Source: a virus
Direction: 5' to 3' (one strand)
Virus record (IMG/VR): IMGVR_UViG_3300020191_000005
Coordinates: 1-64,000 of that record
DNA: 64,000 bases
The position numbers and the translations under genes are program-made. Of this stretch, positions 50,139-60,618 are shown piece after piece (positions within the stretch are counted from its first letter, which is position 1; each line of letters opens with the position of its first letter). The notes beneath the pieces are model-generated. The model was not told where the DNA came from and searched no databases. It saw only the letters and a list, made by a program, of their open reading frames with translations.

Positions 50139-51833
50139 ATGAGCTTCGATATCACCAAATATTTTAGACGTGGACAAAACAGTACAATTGAGTTTCGTAA
50201 CGGAACCAACTTGTCTTACGCAGGTCCAAGTTATACACTAGTAGAATCAGGAACAGAATTAGATCGCTGGTATGTAGGAAGTTATTTCGGTGTTGAATAT
50301 ACTGTTGCGTGTGATGTAAACAGTGAACGCAAAGAAGTTCTTAAGTGTTTAGCAACTGCTAGTACTAGTGAAGCAAATATTGTTGTATATGGACGTAGTA
50401 ATTTAGGAAACGATCTAATACAATTAGAAGTTGAAGTTACAGATTCATTCTTTAAATTAGTAGCATATCCAAGAGTACAAGATGACTCAACAGCTATCCA
50501 AGGTGCAAAAGTAATTTATTCAGCAAATTATTATGCGACACAAAACGAACCTACAGCAACATTGTTAGGATCAAGCAGAGCGGCCGACGCACCAGTTTAT
50601 ACACTTAACCCAAGTACTACAAACACAGGCGAACTTGGACAAACAGTTACAATAACATTAGTTACATCAAATGTACTTGCAGGTACAGTATTACCTTATA
50701 CAATTTCAGGAATACAAAGTGCAGACATAGGCGGATTTAATCTTACAGGATCATTTATTGTTGGTACTACTGATATTCTTAGTTTTCCAATTACTGTTGA
50801 TTCAACTTCAGAAGGACAAGAAGTACTGCAAATTAAACTTGACAACAACCAAGCTACTACAAGTATTGTTATTCAAGATACAAGTACAACACCATCTGTT
50901 AGTTACGGACTTACATCAACAGCGGCAAGTGTTAACGAAGGTGAATCATTTACAATTACTCTAACAGCAGAAAATGTTGAAGAAGGAACTTTAGTTGGAT
51001 ATACAATTACTGGCGTTGACAGTTCAGACATAGGCGGCGCTGATCTATCTGGAAACTTTGAAGTAGGAACTACAGAATCTATTGTGTTTACTGCGGCTGA
51101 AGATTTAAATACTGACGGCGACGAAACTTTTGTAATGTCAATTGACGGTACTGCTACAACAGTTGAAGTTGCGTTTGGCGACACAAGTTTAAGTCCTTTA
51201 ATTCCAAGTTATACTTTAGGATCAACACAGACAACAGTTAACGAAGGAAACGCATTTACAATTACACTTAGCACTTCAAATGTTGACAATGGTACAGTAC
51301 TACCTTATACAATTACAGGTGTTACTAGTGCAGATTTAGCAGGAGCTTCTTTAACAGGTAACTTTGTTGTTGGTACAACAGACTCATTAACATTTACTGC
51401 AACTGCTGATGCAACAACAGAAGGCGATGAAGGATTTGTAATTTCATTAGATAATGGCGAATCAACATTTAACTTAGCTATTGTCGACACAAGTACAACA
51501 CCAGGAGATAGCTATACAATTAATACAACTAATGACGGGTCAGGTGCATATGTATTATCAGGCACAGACGCATTAGGAGCAGTTTCCGGAAATAATCAAA
51601 CAGTTACAGTTAGTGTTGGCGATACACTTACATTTGCTGTTAATGCTCCAGGACATCCGTTCTACATTAAGACAGTAAACTCAACAGGTACTGGCAATGT
51701 TGTTTCACCAGCGGCTACAGGCCAAGGTTCAACATCAGGAAATGTAGTTTGGGAACCTACTGCGGCAGGAACATATCATTATAATTGTCAATTCCATGGT
51801 GCAATGCATGGATTAATAGTAGTACAAAACTAG
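50139..51833 (+). CDS. Tail protein with Ig/Calx-beta-like repeats and a cupredoxin-like end
   Basis: A 564-aa protein. After a 150-residue N-terminal attachment-like domain come three about 100-residue repeats with VNEGESFTITLTAENVEEGT, LPYTITGV-S-DIGG and GNFxVGTTxSLxFTA motifs, like Calx-beta/Ig-type adhesive domains. The last 95 residues look like a small blue-copper (cupredoxin) domain: GHPFYIKT supplies a His, and TYHYNCQFHGAMHG supplies Cys, His and Met in C-x2-H-x2-M spacing. A copper-binding domain on a tail protein is unusual; metal binding is untested. Confidence 0.75.
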   Translation: MSFDITKYFRRGQNSTIEFRNGTNLSYAGPSYTLVESGTELDRWYVGSYFGVEYTVACDVNSERKEVLKCLATASTSEANIVVYGRSNLGNDLIQLEVEVTDSFFKLVAYPRVQDDSTAIQGAKVIYSANYYATQNEPTATLLGSSRAADAPVYTLNPSTTNTGELGQTVTITLVTSNVLAGTVLPYTISGIQSADIGGFNLTGSFIVGTTDILSFPITVDSTSEGQEVLQIKLDNNQATTSIVIQDTSTTPSVSYGLTSTAASVNEGESFTITLTAENVEEGTLVGYTITGVDSSDIGGADLSGNFEVGTTESIVFTAAEDLNTDGDETFVMSIDGTATTVEVAFGDTSLSPLIPSYTLGSTQTTVNEGNAFTITLSTSNVDNGTVLPYTITGVTSADLAGASLTGNFVVGTTDSLTFTATADATTEGDEGFVISLDNGESTFNLAIVDTSTTPGDSYTINTTNDGSGAYVLSGTDALGAVSGNNQTVTVSVGDTLTFAVNAPGHPFYIKTVNSTGTGNVVSPAATGQGSTSGNVVWEPTAAGTYHYNCQFHGAMHGLIVVQN

Positions 51834-51834
51834 T

Positions 51835-51842
51835 GATAAATA
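51835..51842 (+). promoter_or_regulatory. Late promoter
   Basis: GATAAATA followed by CTATTGGAGAAC, 16 bp upstream of the ATG at 51859. Confidence 0.75.
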
Positions 51843-51858
51843 CTATTGGAGAACATAA

Positions 51859-52887
51859 ATGGCAGTAATTAAATCACCCTTTCAAGCACAGTATGGATTT
51901 ACTAGTCCAGGGTTTGAAGTTGACGAAGTTGGTAATGTTAGTGTACGCACATTAACATATACCGTTGTCGACGAGGTTGTTGATACAGCTGGCGATTTCT
52001 TATTTAGACAAGCAGGTAACGGATTTACTATTGACGAAGTATATAATCCAGACGAACCAGATGAGTTATTACTAAATCCACCAATTGAGCTTGTTCGAGG
52101 AAGTAGTTATGTTTTTAACTTATTTTTAAGAGAATTAAATGAAGCTGGTGATATAACTGGTGACATCACAATGAATATATTCAGCTTTGATGGTAGTGTA
52201 TATTCTAACTTTAATACAGGGCTAACACATACTTCTAAAGACGGTCTTACAACACTTACAGGCAATGATGCACAAAGTAAATTTGAAGGTAAAATAACCT
52301 TTGCAGTTCCAGATAATGCACCAGCAACATTATGGTATGGTGACGGTGACCAAATACCTTTAGTAGAAATTACAGTTATTGATCCACTAGTTAGTGGTAT
52401 TGGTAATTTTAGTAGAATTACAACAACCGGTAACTTAACAGCCCAGGGTGAGAATGCAGTTATTACACTATCTCCAACTGGAAGTTCAGGAACAGTAGTA
52501 ATAAATCCATCAAACGGTGGAACACTTAATAACATGGATATTACTGCTAACTTATTAACAGTAACAGATACTGCAAACTTTACAGGTTTAAATGCGAATG
52601 TAAATGTAAGCCCAACAGGTAGTGGTAGATTAACTATTGCACCAGCAGGTGGCGGCAATATAGATGGTGTAAGTATTGGTTCGACTAAGCCAGGGTCAGT
52701 TATCACTAACAACCTAACAGCAACCGCAGGAACAATAAATAACACTACAATTGGAGCAGTAACTCCGGCTAATGCAACGTTTGCTTCGGCACAAGTACAA
52801 GCAAACCCAACAACAGCTACAACAGTTACTAACAAAAAATATGTAGACAGTAGGGCATCAGCAATGGCTGTTGCTTTCGGAATGTAG
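51859..52887 (+). CDS. Tail fibre protein, paralogue C
   Basis: A 342-aa protein. The C-terminal half repeats motifs of the 483/491-aa fibre proteins (SPTGSSGTVVINPSNGG, SPTGSGRLTIAPAGGGNI, NNLTATAGTI) and ends TTVTNKKYVDSRASAMAVAF, the fibre-end pattern. The N-terminal half has a strand-rich domain (PPIELVRGSSYVFNLFLREL). It precedes the 2569-aa gene by 8 nt. Confidence 0.75.
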   Translation: MAVIKSPFQAQYGFTSPGFEVDEVGNVSVRTLTYTVVDEVVDTAGDFLFRQAGNGFTIDEVYNPDEPDELLLNPPIELVRGSSYVFNLFLRELNEAGDITGDITMNIFSFDGSVYSNFNTGLTHTSKDGLTTLTGNDAQSKFEGKITFAVPDNAPATLWYGDGDQIPLVEITVIDPLVSGIGNFSRITTTGNLTAQGENAVITLSPTGSSGTVVINPSNGGTLNNMDITANLLTVTDTANFTGLNANVNVSPTGSGRLTIAPAGGGNIDGVSIGSTKPGSVITNNLTATAGTINNTTIGAVTPANATFASAQVQANPTTATTVTNKKYVDSRASAMAVAFGM

Positions 52888-52895
52888 GAAAACAG

Positions 52896-55800
52896 ATGGC
52901 AAAGAAAAAAATTGACTCGTATATATTTCAACCAGGAATTCCTATTAGTGAAAATAGATTTCCGTATGCATACAGTCTAATAAAATCAAACATTAACTTT
53001 ATTGTTGAAGAACTGTCAGCATGGCTTACTGCACAAGTTGCGGCAAATACAGGTAATCCAGGATCAATATGGTACAACTACACATACAATGATGTACTAT
53101 GTAGACGAGATACACGATACAATTTAGAAGGTACAGACGGAGCAACCGGCGTACTTTGGGATTTGCGTTATGGCGGAAATTATCAAGCACGTTTCTTAGC
53201 AAGTAAGTATTGGATTAATTCAACTCCGCAGATTGATGGTGATAGAGCTCCTGAAATTGCGGCTAAGAACTTTGTTGTTAGTTTAATTAATAACTACATT
53301 CTACCACAAGTTCCTTACACAAGTTTACAATCAGAACCACCAGCACAAGTGCAAGTTTATGACAACGGCAGTAACTATGAAACAGGTACTGATGCAAGAA
53401 TAACAGAACTAATGGGAATCATTACAACTGTTATTGCAGGCGGCTTAGATGTTATTCCTCCACTACAGAGATCACAAATTTCAAGTGTTAAAATTCAAAC
53501 TCGTGTTCCTGCAAACGATTTATTGTTGATTACAGATTCAACAAACAACGAAATTTTATATAACTTTAGTGACCCTGATTTAGGTGCGTCAACTGCATTC
53601 CAAACAGATGATACTTCACAGTTAACTAAAGGTATTGAAGAAGACTTTCCAAAGTTCCTTGAAAGAACTGGTACAGTTACTACAGTATACCTAAAGAAAG
53701 ATACAGATAATAGAGTTTATTCTCCAAAAGCAGTAGCACTATTAGAAGCAAACTTAGAGTTTTTAAAGAAAGAAACTGTTGCTTGGATTGCAGGTAAAGT
53801 TGCGGCAAGTACAAGATTTACTCCAACTGCGGCAACATTTAGTCCAGCAAGTGGCCAAATGGTTTTAACAATTCCTAGTCATACGTTTTATAGAGGAGAT
53901 TATATTAGAATTGCTCCTGGTGGTTTAACATTTACTTGTGCTAAAGATAATCATGCTACTGAACATGCATATCCAAGAGCAAGTGGTGTGCCTAATGATA
54001 CAGGAACAGATCCAACTTATAATAAACCAATTTTAATTGAAAGTTCTACTACAGACACAGTTACAATTAATGTTGGTATTTCATCTGATACTTCAGATCA
54101 CATATTTGTATCAGCAACAGCTAATGCAATTTCAGATGTATGGTACAACTATACATACAATACTGCTAAGTGTGAAAGAGATATGGGATTTAATATTGAA
54201 GGAATTACACACGATATTAAATATTCTGGAAATACAAAAACACATTACAATGCTAGTAAGTATTGGGTACAAACTACGCCACAAATTGACGGCGATAGAA
54301 TGCCAGAAATTTTAGCAAAACATTTTGCTAGAGATGTAATTAACAATTACATTTTTTCAAATACACTATACCCAACAGAACAAGTTGGTGCAGGTGCAAT
54401 TTCACAAAATACTATTTTACAAATTAGTGAATTAAATGTTAGTCAAAGAGTAACAGAACTATTTGGTGTTATTACAAACGTTATTGAAAACGGATTAAAT
54501 GTATTACCAATCAAAGAAGAAGTTAAACAATTTTACGATACAGATGATATTCAAATCTTTATTGATCAAGGTGATGTTATTACTAGACCACATGACTTTG
54601 GTACAGATGCTATTGAACGTATGCGTGTTAGTAACTCAGTATCTATGCTTGATGCTGACTTTGAATACGGGTTACAGCCCACTAAATGGCAAGCGATTGC
54701 TATGCAAAGAGGATATCCAAGTATTTACGAAGTACCAGGTACTGATACACAAGTATCATCAGTTGTAACAGATGCATCAGTTGGAACTGATGGTATTGGC
54801 CAAAGTAAAATTACTGTAACAACAGTTGGACCACATGGTATTACGGCAGGTACTCCTATTACAATTAAAGCATTAGAAAATAGTGTTGCTGGAGCAAGTA
54901 GAGCAGAAGGATCATTTGTAGTTTCAACTGTTCCAACAGATAATACATTTACATTTTTTGCAAAATCAAAAGTTGGTGTTACTAACGGTGAAGTATTATC
55001 AACATTCTACACACAATTAAGACAAGCTGGATTTTATACAGGTGCGGCAATTGGCCAACCACAGTTTAGTATCTTATCACAAGGTGCTGAAGGAACATTT
55101 GTCAACCCATTAACGGCGGCAGAAGGTGCAAATATTATTACATGGTCTGGTGTTGCTCCAGAAGTTGGTTCTCCAGTGGTTAACGAAAGCGGACAAGTAT
55201 CAACTGTTGGTACATATGGAGCGGCTGATGCTTCACGTTTAGCAGGAACATATTCAGTAAGCACAGGTAGTTCCGATAGTATTGCGGCGGATTTAATTGT
55301 AGGTACATATACTATTGTTGTTGACGGCACAGGTGCCGCGACAGTTACAGCAATTGAAAATCCAGGACGAAATAATGCTCCAGGAGATATTATTACTATT
55401 TCAGATGCATCATTAGGAAACGGCGGTGGTGCTGATTGGACTTTTGTTGTTGCAACGGTTGCTACCGGAGCAGGCATTGCAGTTGGCGCTCAGGTTACAA
55501 GTTTAACTGGTGGCGGAGTAGGATTTGAAAACGGTGGTACATTAAATACTTTAGACGTTAGCGGAGATTTTCCAGCAGGCTCTAATGCTATTGATGTTGT
55601 TGATGCAACAGGTATTGTACAAGGTGAAGCAATTGATAGAGGTGACGGAACAGCGATTCATGTTACTACTATTGTAGGAAATACACTTAACTTTGATGGA
55701 AATACTACAGCAAACATTGTAGGAAATACAGTTAGTTACACAGGAATAACTGGTACTAATTATACATCATTGGGATCAGGCGCAACATTTAATATTGATA

Positions 55801-58800
55801 GAGGAAATCCTACTTTAGGACAATATACTGTTTCACTACAAACCGCAGGTATTAATTTTGAAGCAGGCGATGTATTAATTGTTGACGGACAACAATTAGG
55901 TGGTATATCAAATACTAATGATCTTAGAATTACAGTTGATACAGTTGACGGTAGTGGTGCAATTTTAACATTTAGCTTTACAGGTTCAGCGTTTGATGGT
56001 AATGCAGTATTTACAAATGTAACAGGTACTAATCTTAACGGCTTAGGTACTGGATTAATTCTTGATGTTACTAGTAGTGCTGGAACTTATACAGCAGTTA
56101 CAGATAATCCAACATACACTGATTTACCTCCAGAAACCCAAATTGGCGGAACTGGTGCGGCTTGGGACGTTGTATTAACAAATAACATTTACACAACTAC
56201 AAAAAATGCAGGCTCACTTGATGCTGGATACACAGTTGGATCAGTTATTAGAATTCCAGGTACTGTGTTTGGCGGAGCAAGTCCAACAAACGATTTAGAT
56301 ATTACTGTTGATTCAGTAGATGGCGCTGGTGCAATTTTAACATTCACTGATTCAGGAATTGGTGGCGATGCTGTAGCAAACTATTCCGCTGTACCATTTA
56401 CTACAAGTTCAATTGGTACTGGAGCTGAAATTAACATAGGGTTTACAGGAAATGTATATACAGTTACCGCTCCTGGTGCAGGATCAGGATACACACAAGG
56501 TGAAACTTTACTAGTTCTTGGTTCTGATTTAGGTGGCGCAAGTCCAGGAAACGATGCAACAGTTACTATCGACAGCGTTGGTGGTAGTGGTGAAATTACA
56601 GGAGTTTCAGTTACAGGTACGGCTGTTAATAGTGCAACATTTACTAATATTGTATCAGGATTTAATGTCTTTGGTACTGGAGCAACATTTAATGTTACTC
56701 AAAACGCTGACACAACTTATACTGTTGTATTAGGTTCAACAGCTGGAGATAGTTATGCTCAAGGTTCAACACTTACAATACTAGGTTCTAACGTTGGCGG
56801 TACATCACCAACCAACGATATTACTATTACAATTACATCAGTAGATGGCGCAGGAACAATTTTAAGTATTACACATACAGGTACATCAGCGGCTCCTACG
56901 CAGGGATTTGCAGTTGGCGACAGAATGTTTATTATAGGAGACACATTCCCAGGTGGAAGTAGTCCAACTAACGATGCACTCATAGAAGTAACATCTGTAA
57001 ATTCTGGTGTTATTACCGGATTTACTATTACTGGTACAGGACCAAATGCTAACGAAACATATCCAAGTGTAACGTATACATATCCAGCAGGAGCAGGTGT
57101 TGGTGCAGACTTCAGTGTTACAAAAACTGCAACAGTTTATGGAGTAAACATTACTAATGCAGGCGGCGGTTACTTAGTTGGCGAAACATTTGTAGTAGCA
57201 GGTACCGAACTAGGTGGTGCAACTCCAGCAAACGATGCAACAATTACTGTACTAACTATTGACAGTGGCGGAGAGATCCTAACTGTAAGTATTTCAGGAA
57301 CAGGTAATGATGAGGTTGTATACCAAGATATATCACAATCAGCAGGACAGATAACAACATTATCTGGTAGTACTGCAACATTTGATATTACAATTAGTAA
57401 CCAAGTATATTCAGCAGTAGTTAATACTCCAGGAACTGGATACTTTCCAGATCAAAACATACGTGTTCCGGGTACACAACTAGGTGGCGAAAGCCCAGCA
57501 AACGATTTAACAATTAATATTCTTACTACAGATAATAGCGGAACAAGAACCGGAGAAGGTTCAATTGCTTCAGTATCTACCGCAGGTACAGGACCAAGTG
57601 GAGTAGGATCATATGTTGATGTTGGTCCAACACCATTAGGAAACTTTGGTTCAAATGCAGAATTTACTATTCAAAGAACTAGTAGCAGTTATAGTAATCC
57701 AATAATTACAGTTGATGGTGAATCTTATGTAGCTGGTAATAAAATTAAAGTAGCAGGTACAGAGTTAGGAGGTACATCACCAACTAACGATGCAACAATT
57801 ACTATTGCTGAAGTAGCAACAGACGGTAGTATTGTTGACGCAAGTATTGTAGGAACAGCAGTTGCAGGAGATACAACAGTAACGTATGCAACAGTAACTA
57901 TGTCAGAATTAATAACTGCTCAAATACCAGCTAGAACATTAATTGGATTTGCGGCGTTGGCAACTACAGAAGTTTCATTTGCATCAGCACATGGATTGAT
58001 TCCAGGAGATGCATTTATTGTTACAGTTAACTCAGACGATGGCGTTAACAATCATACACTATTAGAAGGACCGTTCTTTGCACAACAGGTTCCAACTACA
58101 ACAAGTTTAAGATATCAGTGTAGAGCTCCAGGTACTATTACACAAACAGGTGATATTAGTGCAACGCTTTATCCAAGACCAGATAGTTTCTTTGTACACA
58201 GACCATATGATGGTGGAGTTATGCTTGGAACAGGAGGACCGCAACACGGTGCTCAAGCAATTAGACAGAGTAAAAAATATATTAGATACCAGTCAGGTAA
58301 AGGTATTATGTATACCACTGGTGCGTTGTTTGCTCCAAGTTACGATCTATTAGATGTAACAGCAGACGATCTACTAGCAGGTACTTTCATTACAGTTACA
58401 ACAGATGACGTTGACCATGGACTACAAGTTGGTGGACAAATTAGATTAATTGGTATTGAAACTCCAGGATATAATGGAAATTACACAGTAGCAAGTATTG
58501 TAAGTGAAAGAACATTTAAAGTTATTTCGCAAATTGCTCCTGCTTCATTAACACCAGTATTAAGTACAAGAGCCCAAGTATCATTACTTAACTGGCACGG
58601 TGCAACTGTGCGTTCAGGTGCATTTGATGATCAAAACGGAATCTTTATGGAGTACGATGGAACAAACTTTAGTGCAGTACAAAGAACTGCTACACTACAG
58701 TTAGCAGGTACTGTTGCAATTAATGTTGATTCAAACACATGTACAGGGTCAGGAACAAGATTTAGAGATCAGTTAAAAGCTGGTGATAGAATTGTTATTA

Positions 58801-60605
58801 AAGGAATGACACACGTTGTTTCACAGATTACAGCAGATAATGCTATGACAGTAACACCTGACTTTAGAGGTAATTCAAATGCTACTGGTGTGAAATTATG
58901 TTTGATTAGTGATAAGAAAACTAAACAAGCTGACTTTAACAAAGACACACTAGACGGTCTAGGAAGTAGTGGATATATCATGGACATCAGTAAGATGCAG
59001 ATGATTGGTATTCAGTACAGTTGGTACGGTGCTGGATTTATTGACTACATGCTACGTGGTGATGATGGTAACTTTATTTTCTATCACAGAATGCGTAACT
59101 CAAACATTAACACAGAAGCATTTATGCGTACTGGTAACATGCCTGTGCGTTATGAAGTTACTAACGAAGGTCCAAATGATAGGCTAGCGACGGCAATGGA
59201 TGCAACACAAAATACAATTCCATTAATTACATCTTCATTCTTCCCAACAACTGGTACAGTTATTATTGATAACGAAATGATATCTTATACTGGTGTAACA
59301 GGTGATACCCTAACAGGGTGTACTAGAAGTGCTCCACTAACAAACTTTGCGGCAGGTGCAACAAGAACTTATACAGCAGGTGGTGCTGTACCACATGACG
59401 AGCGAACTGGTGTAATTTTGATTAGTAATACAATTACTCCAATCATATCACACTGGGGTTCAGCGTTCCTAACAGACGGTGGATTTGATGAAGACCGTGG
59501 TTATATTTTCTCATACGCTTCTGCAGGTAACGATATTAGTACATTAAGAAATACTGTGTTTATGTTAAGACTAGCACCTAGTGTTAGTAACGCTATTGTT
59601 GGTGACTTAGGTGAAAGAGAACTACTAAACAGAGCTCAGTTGCTACTAGAAGGTATTGAAATTACATCAGACGGATATGACAGTTCAAATAATCCAATTA
59701 CTGGCGGTATTGTTGTTGAAGGAATTTTGAATCCACAAAACTATCCAATTAATCCAAATGATGTTGGTTGGTCTGCACTAACTGGTGCGGCGGCTGGTGG
59801 ACAACCGAGCTTTGCTCAAGTTGCTCCGGGCGGTTCTGTTGTATGGTCAACTGGTGCTACACAGGTTATTAGAAGTGCAACAGTACAAGGTCCAATGACA
59901 CAAACTGCTGAATTCTTATACGGTAATAGAAATAGTAGATATCAGTATTTGTCAACAGCAGAGTTTGCCGCTTTAAATGGCGAAGTTACAACAGGTGTGC
60001 AGGTTACTGCATCAGGTAGTAACGACTATACAAGTAATCCAAGAACTATTGAAGAAGTTTATCAAGAACCATGGTACGGTAGAGTACGTTTAAGATTTAA
60101 TCAAAATATTCTAGTACAAAATGCTGATCCAACAGTAACATTTAGAATTGGTGGAGATTTAACTGGTTCTAACTACTTGTTCTTTACAGAAACAACCTGG
60201 AACGCAACAGGCGCTATTGCAGGCGACATTGTTGAAGACTCTAAGTTCTCAGCGGGTACTGCGGTTGCTGGTGTGCAAGAACTATCATTTGGTTCAACAA
60301 CATATTACAGAGTAACGTTTACACAGAGTTCAAATGCAACGATAACAGCAGGTGATACGGTAGGGTTCTTATTTGGACAACCACCTTATGCACAGCCAGG
60401 TGAAACTGTATTCTCCTTTATTGCAACACCAGGACAATCAAGTTCATTATCTCTAAGCTCATTGAAAGAGTTAACTAATACCACACTAGGTGGTAGAGGA
60501 ACTTATCCAAATGGTCCAGACGTATTAGCAATCAACGTTTATAAAACAGGTGGTACAGATACTAAAGCGAACATTATTCTAAGATGGGGTGAAGCTCAGG
60601 CTTAA
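52896..60605 (+). CDS. 2569-aa repeat-rich tail protein
   Basis: The largest gene here. Helical domains at about 25-200 and 275-560 (IWYNYTYNDVLCRRDTRYNL; VWYNYTYNTAKCERDMGFNI) are duplicates and resemble helical parts of the 2040-aa protein. From about 960 to 1665 (nt about 55770-57890) there are eight tandem beta repeats built on GxxLGGxSPxNDxxITVxSVDxxGxI. The C-terminal 800 residues (from FFVHRPYDGGVMLGTGGPQH on) are globular with many Gly/Asn/Thr. A long flexible appendage is the simplest reading. Convergent with the next operon, sharing stop bases. Confidence 0.8.
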   Translation: MAKKKIDSYIFQPGIPISENRFPYAYSLIKSNINFIVEELSAWLTAQVAANTGNPGSIWYNYTYNDVLCRRDTRYNLEGTDGATGVLWDLRYGGNYQARFLASKYWINSTPQIDGDRAPEIAAKNFVVSLINNYILPQVPYTSLQSEPPAQVQVYDNGSNYETGTDARITELMGIITTVIAGGLDVIPPLQRSQISSVKIQTRVPANDLLLITDSTNNEILYNFSDPDLGASTAFQTDDTSQLTKGIEEDFPKFLERTGTVTTVYLKKDTDNRVYSPKAVALLEANLEFLKKETVAWIAGKVAASTRFTPTAATFSPASGQMVLTIPSHTFYRGDYIRIAPGGLTFTCAKDNHATEHAYPRASGVPNDTGTDPTYNKPILIESSTTDTVTINVGISSDTSDHIFVSATANAISDVWYNYTYNTAKCERDMGFNIEGITHDIKYSGNTKTHYNASKYWVQTTPQIDGDRMPEILAKHFARDVINNYIFSNTLYPTEQVGAGAISQNTILQISELNVSQRVTELFGVITNVIENGLNVLPIKEEVKQFYDTDDIQIFIDQGDVITRPHDFGTDAIERMRVSNSVSMLDADFEYGLQPTKWQAIAMQRGYPSIYEVPGTDTQVSSVVTDASVGTDGIGQSKITVTTVGPHGITAGTPITIKALENSVAGASRAEGSFVVSTVPTDNTFTFFAKSKVGVTNGEVLSTFYTQLRQAGFYTGAAIGQPQFSILSQGAEGTFVNPLTAAEGANIITWSGVAPEVGSPVVNESGQVSTVGTYGAADASRLAGTYSVSTGSSDSIAADLIVGTYTIVVDGTGAATVTAIENPGRNNAPGDIITISDASLGNGGGADWTFVVATVATGAGIAVGAQVTSLTGGGVGFENGGTLNTLDVSGDFPAGSNAIDVVDATGIVQGEAIDRGDGTAIHVTTIVGNTLNFDGNTTANIVGNTVSYTGITGTNYTSLGSGATFNIDRGNPTLGQYTVSLQTAGINFEAGDVLIVDGQQLGGISNTNDLRITVDTVDGSGAILTFSFTGSAFDGNAVFTNVTGTNLNGLGTGLILDVTSSAGTYTAVTDNPTYTDLPPETQIGGTGAAWDVVLTNNIYTTTKNAGSLDAGYTVGSVIRIPGTVFGGASPTNDLDITVDSVDGAGAILTFTDSGIGGDAVANYSAVPFTTSSIGTGAEINIGFTGNVYTVTAPGAGSGYTQGETLLVLGSDLGGASPGNDATVTIDSVGGSGEITGVSVTGTAVNSATFTNIVSGFNVFGTGATFNVTQNADTTYTVVLGSTAGDSYAQGSTLTILGSNVGGTSPTNDITITITSVDGAGTILSITHTGTSAAPTQGFAVGDRMFIIGDTFPGGSSPTNDALIEVTSVNSGVITGFTITGTGPNANETYPSVTYTYPAGAGVGADFSVTKTATVYGVNITNAGGGYLVGETFVVAGTELGGATPANDATITVLTIDSGGEILTVSISGTGNDEVVYQDISQSAGQITTLSGSTATFDITISNQVYSAVVNTPGTGYFPDQNIRVPGTQLGGESPANDLTINILTTDNSGTRTGEGSIASVSTAGTGPSGVGSYVDVGPTPLGNFGSNAEFTIQRTSSSYSNPIITVDGESYVAGNKIKVAGTELGGTSPTNDATITIAEVATDGSIVDASIVGTAVAGDTTVTYATVTMSELITAQIPARTLIGFAALATTEVSFASAHGLIPGDAFIVTVNSDDGVNNHTLLEGPFFAQQVPTTTSLRYQCRAPGTITQTGDISATLYPRPDSFFVHRPYDGGVMLGTGGPQHGAQAIRQSKKYIRYQSGKGIMYTTGALFAPSYDLLDVTADDLLAGTFITVTTDDVDHGLQVGGQIRLIGIETPGYNGNYTVASIVSERTFKVISQIAPASLTPVLSTRAQVSLLNWHGATVRSGAFDDQNGIFMEYDGTNFSAVQRTATLQLAGTVAINVDSNTCTGSGTRFRDQLKAGDRIVIKGMTHVVSQITADNAMTVTPDFRGNSNATGVKLCLISDKKTKQADFNKDTLDGLGSSGYIMDISKMQMIGIQYSWYGAGFIDYMLRGDDGNFIFYHRMRNSNINTEAFMRTGNMPVRYEVTNEGPNDRLATAMDATQNTIPLITSSFFPTTGTVIIDNEMISYTGVTGDTLTGCTRSAPLTNFAAGATRTYTAGGAVPHDERTGVILISNTITPIISHWGSAFLTDGGFDEDRGYIFSYASAGNDISTLRNTVFMLRLAPSVSNAIVGDLGERELLNRAQLLLEGIEITSDGYDSSNNPITGGIVVEGILNPQNYPINPNDVGWSALTGAAAGGQPSFAQVAPGGSVVWSTGATQVIRSATVQGPMTQTAEFLYGNRNSRYQYLSTAEFAALNGEVTTGVQVTASGSNDYTSNPRTIEEVYQEPWYGRVRLRFNQNILVQNADPTVTFRIGGDLTGSNYLFFTETTWNATGAIAGDIVEDSKFSAGTAVAGVQELSFGSTTYYRVTFTQSSNATITAGDTVGFLFGQPPYAQPGETVFSFIATPGQSSSLSLSSLKELTNTTLGGRGTYPNGPDVLAINVYKTGGTDTKANIILRWGEAQA

Positions 60606-60618
60606 CGTACTACGTTAA
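60602..60618. repeat. Palindrome holding two convergent stop codons
   Basis: TTAACGTACTACGTTAA, an 8-bp inverted repeat around one base. Its first four bases contain the stop codons of both convergent genes. It has no T run, so it is not a standard terminator. Confidence 0.7.

Noticed and set aside
52107-52931. 274-aa minus-strand frame under the fibre gene at 51859
   Set aside because: Hydrophobic composition derives from the complement of Thr/Asn codons; it crosses a gene boundary and lacks start signals.
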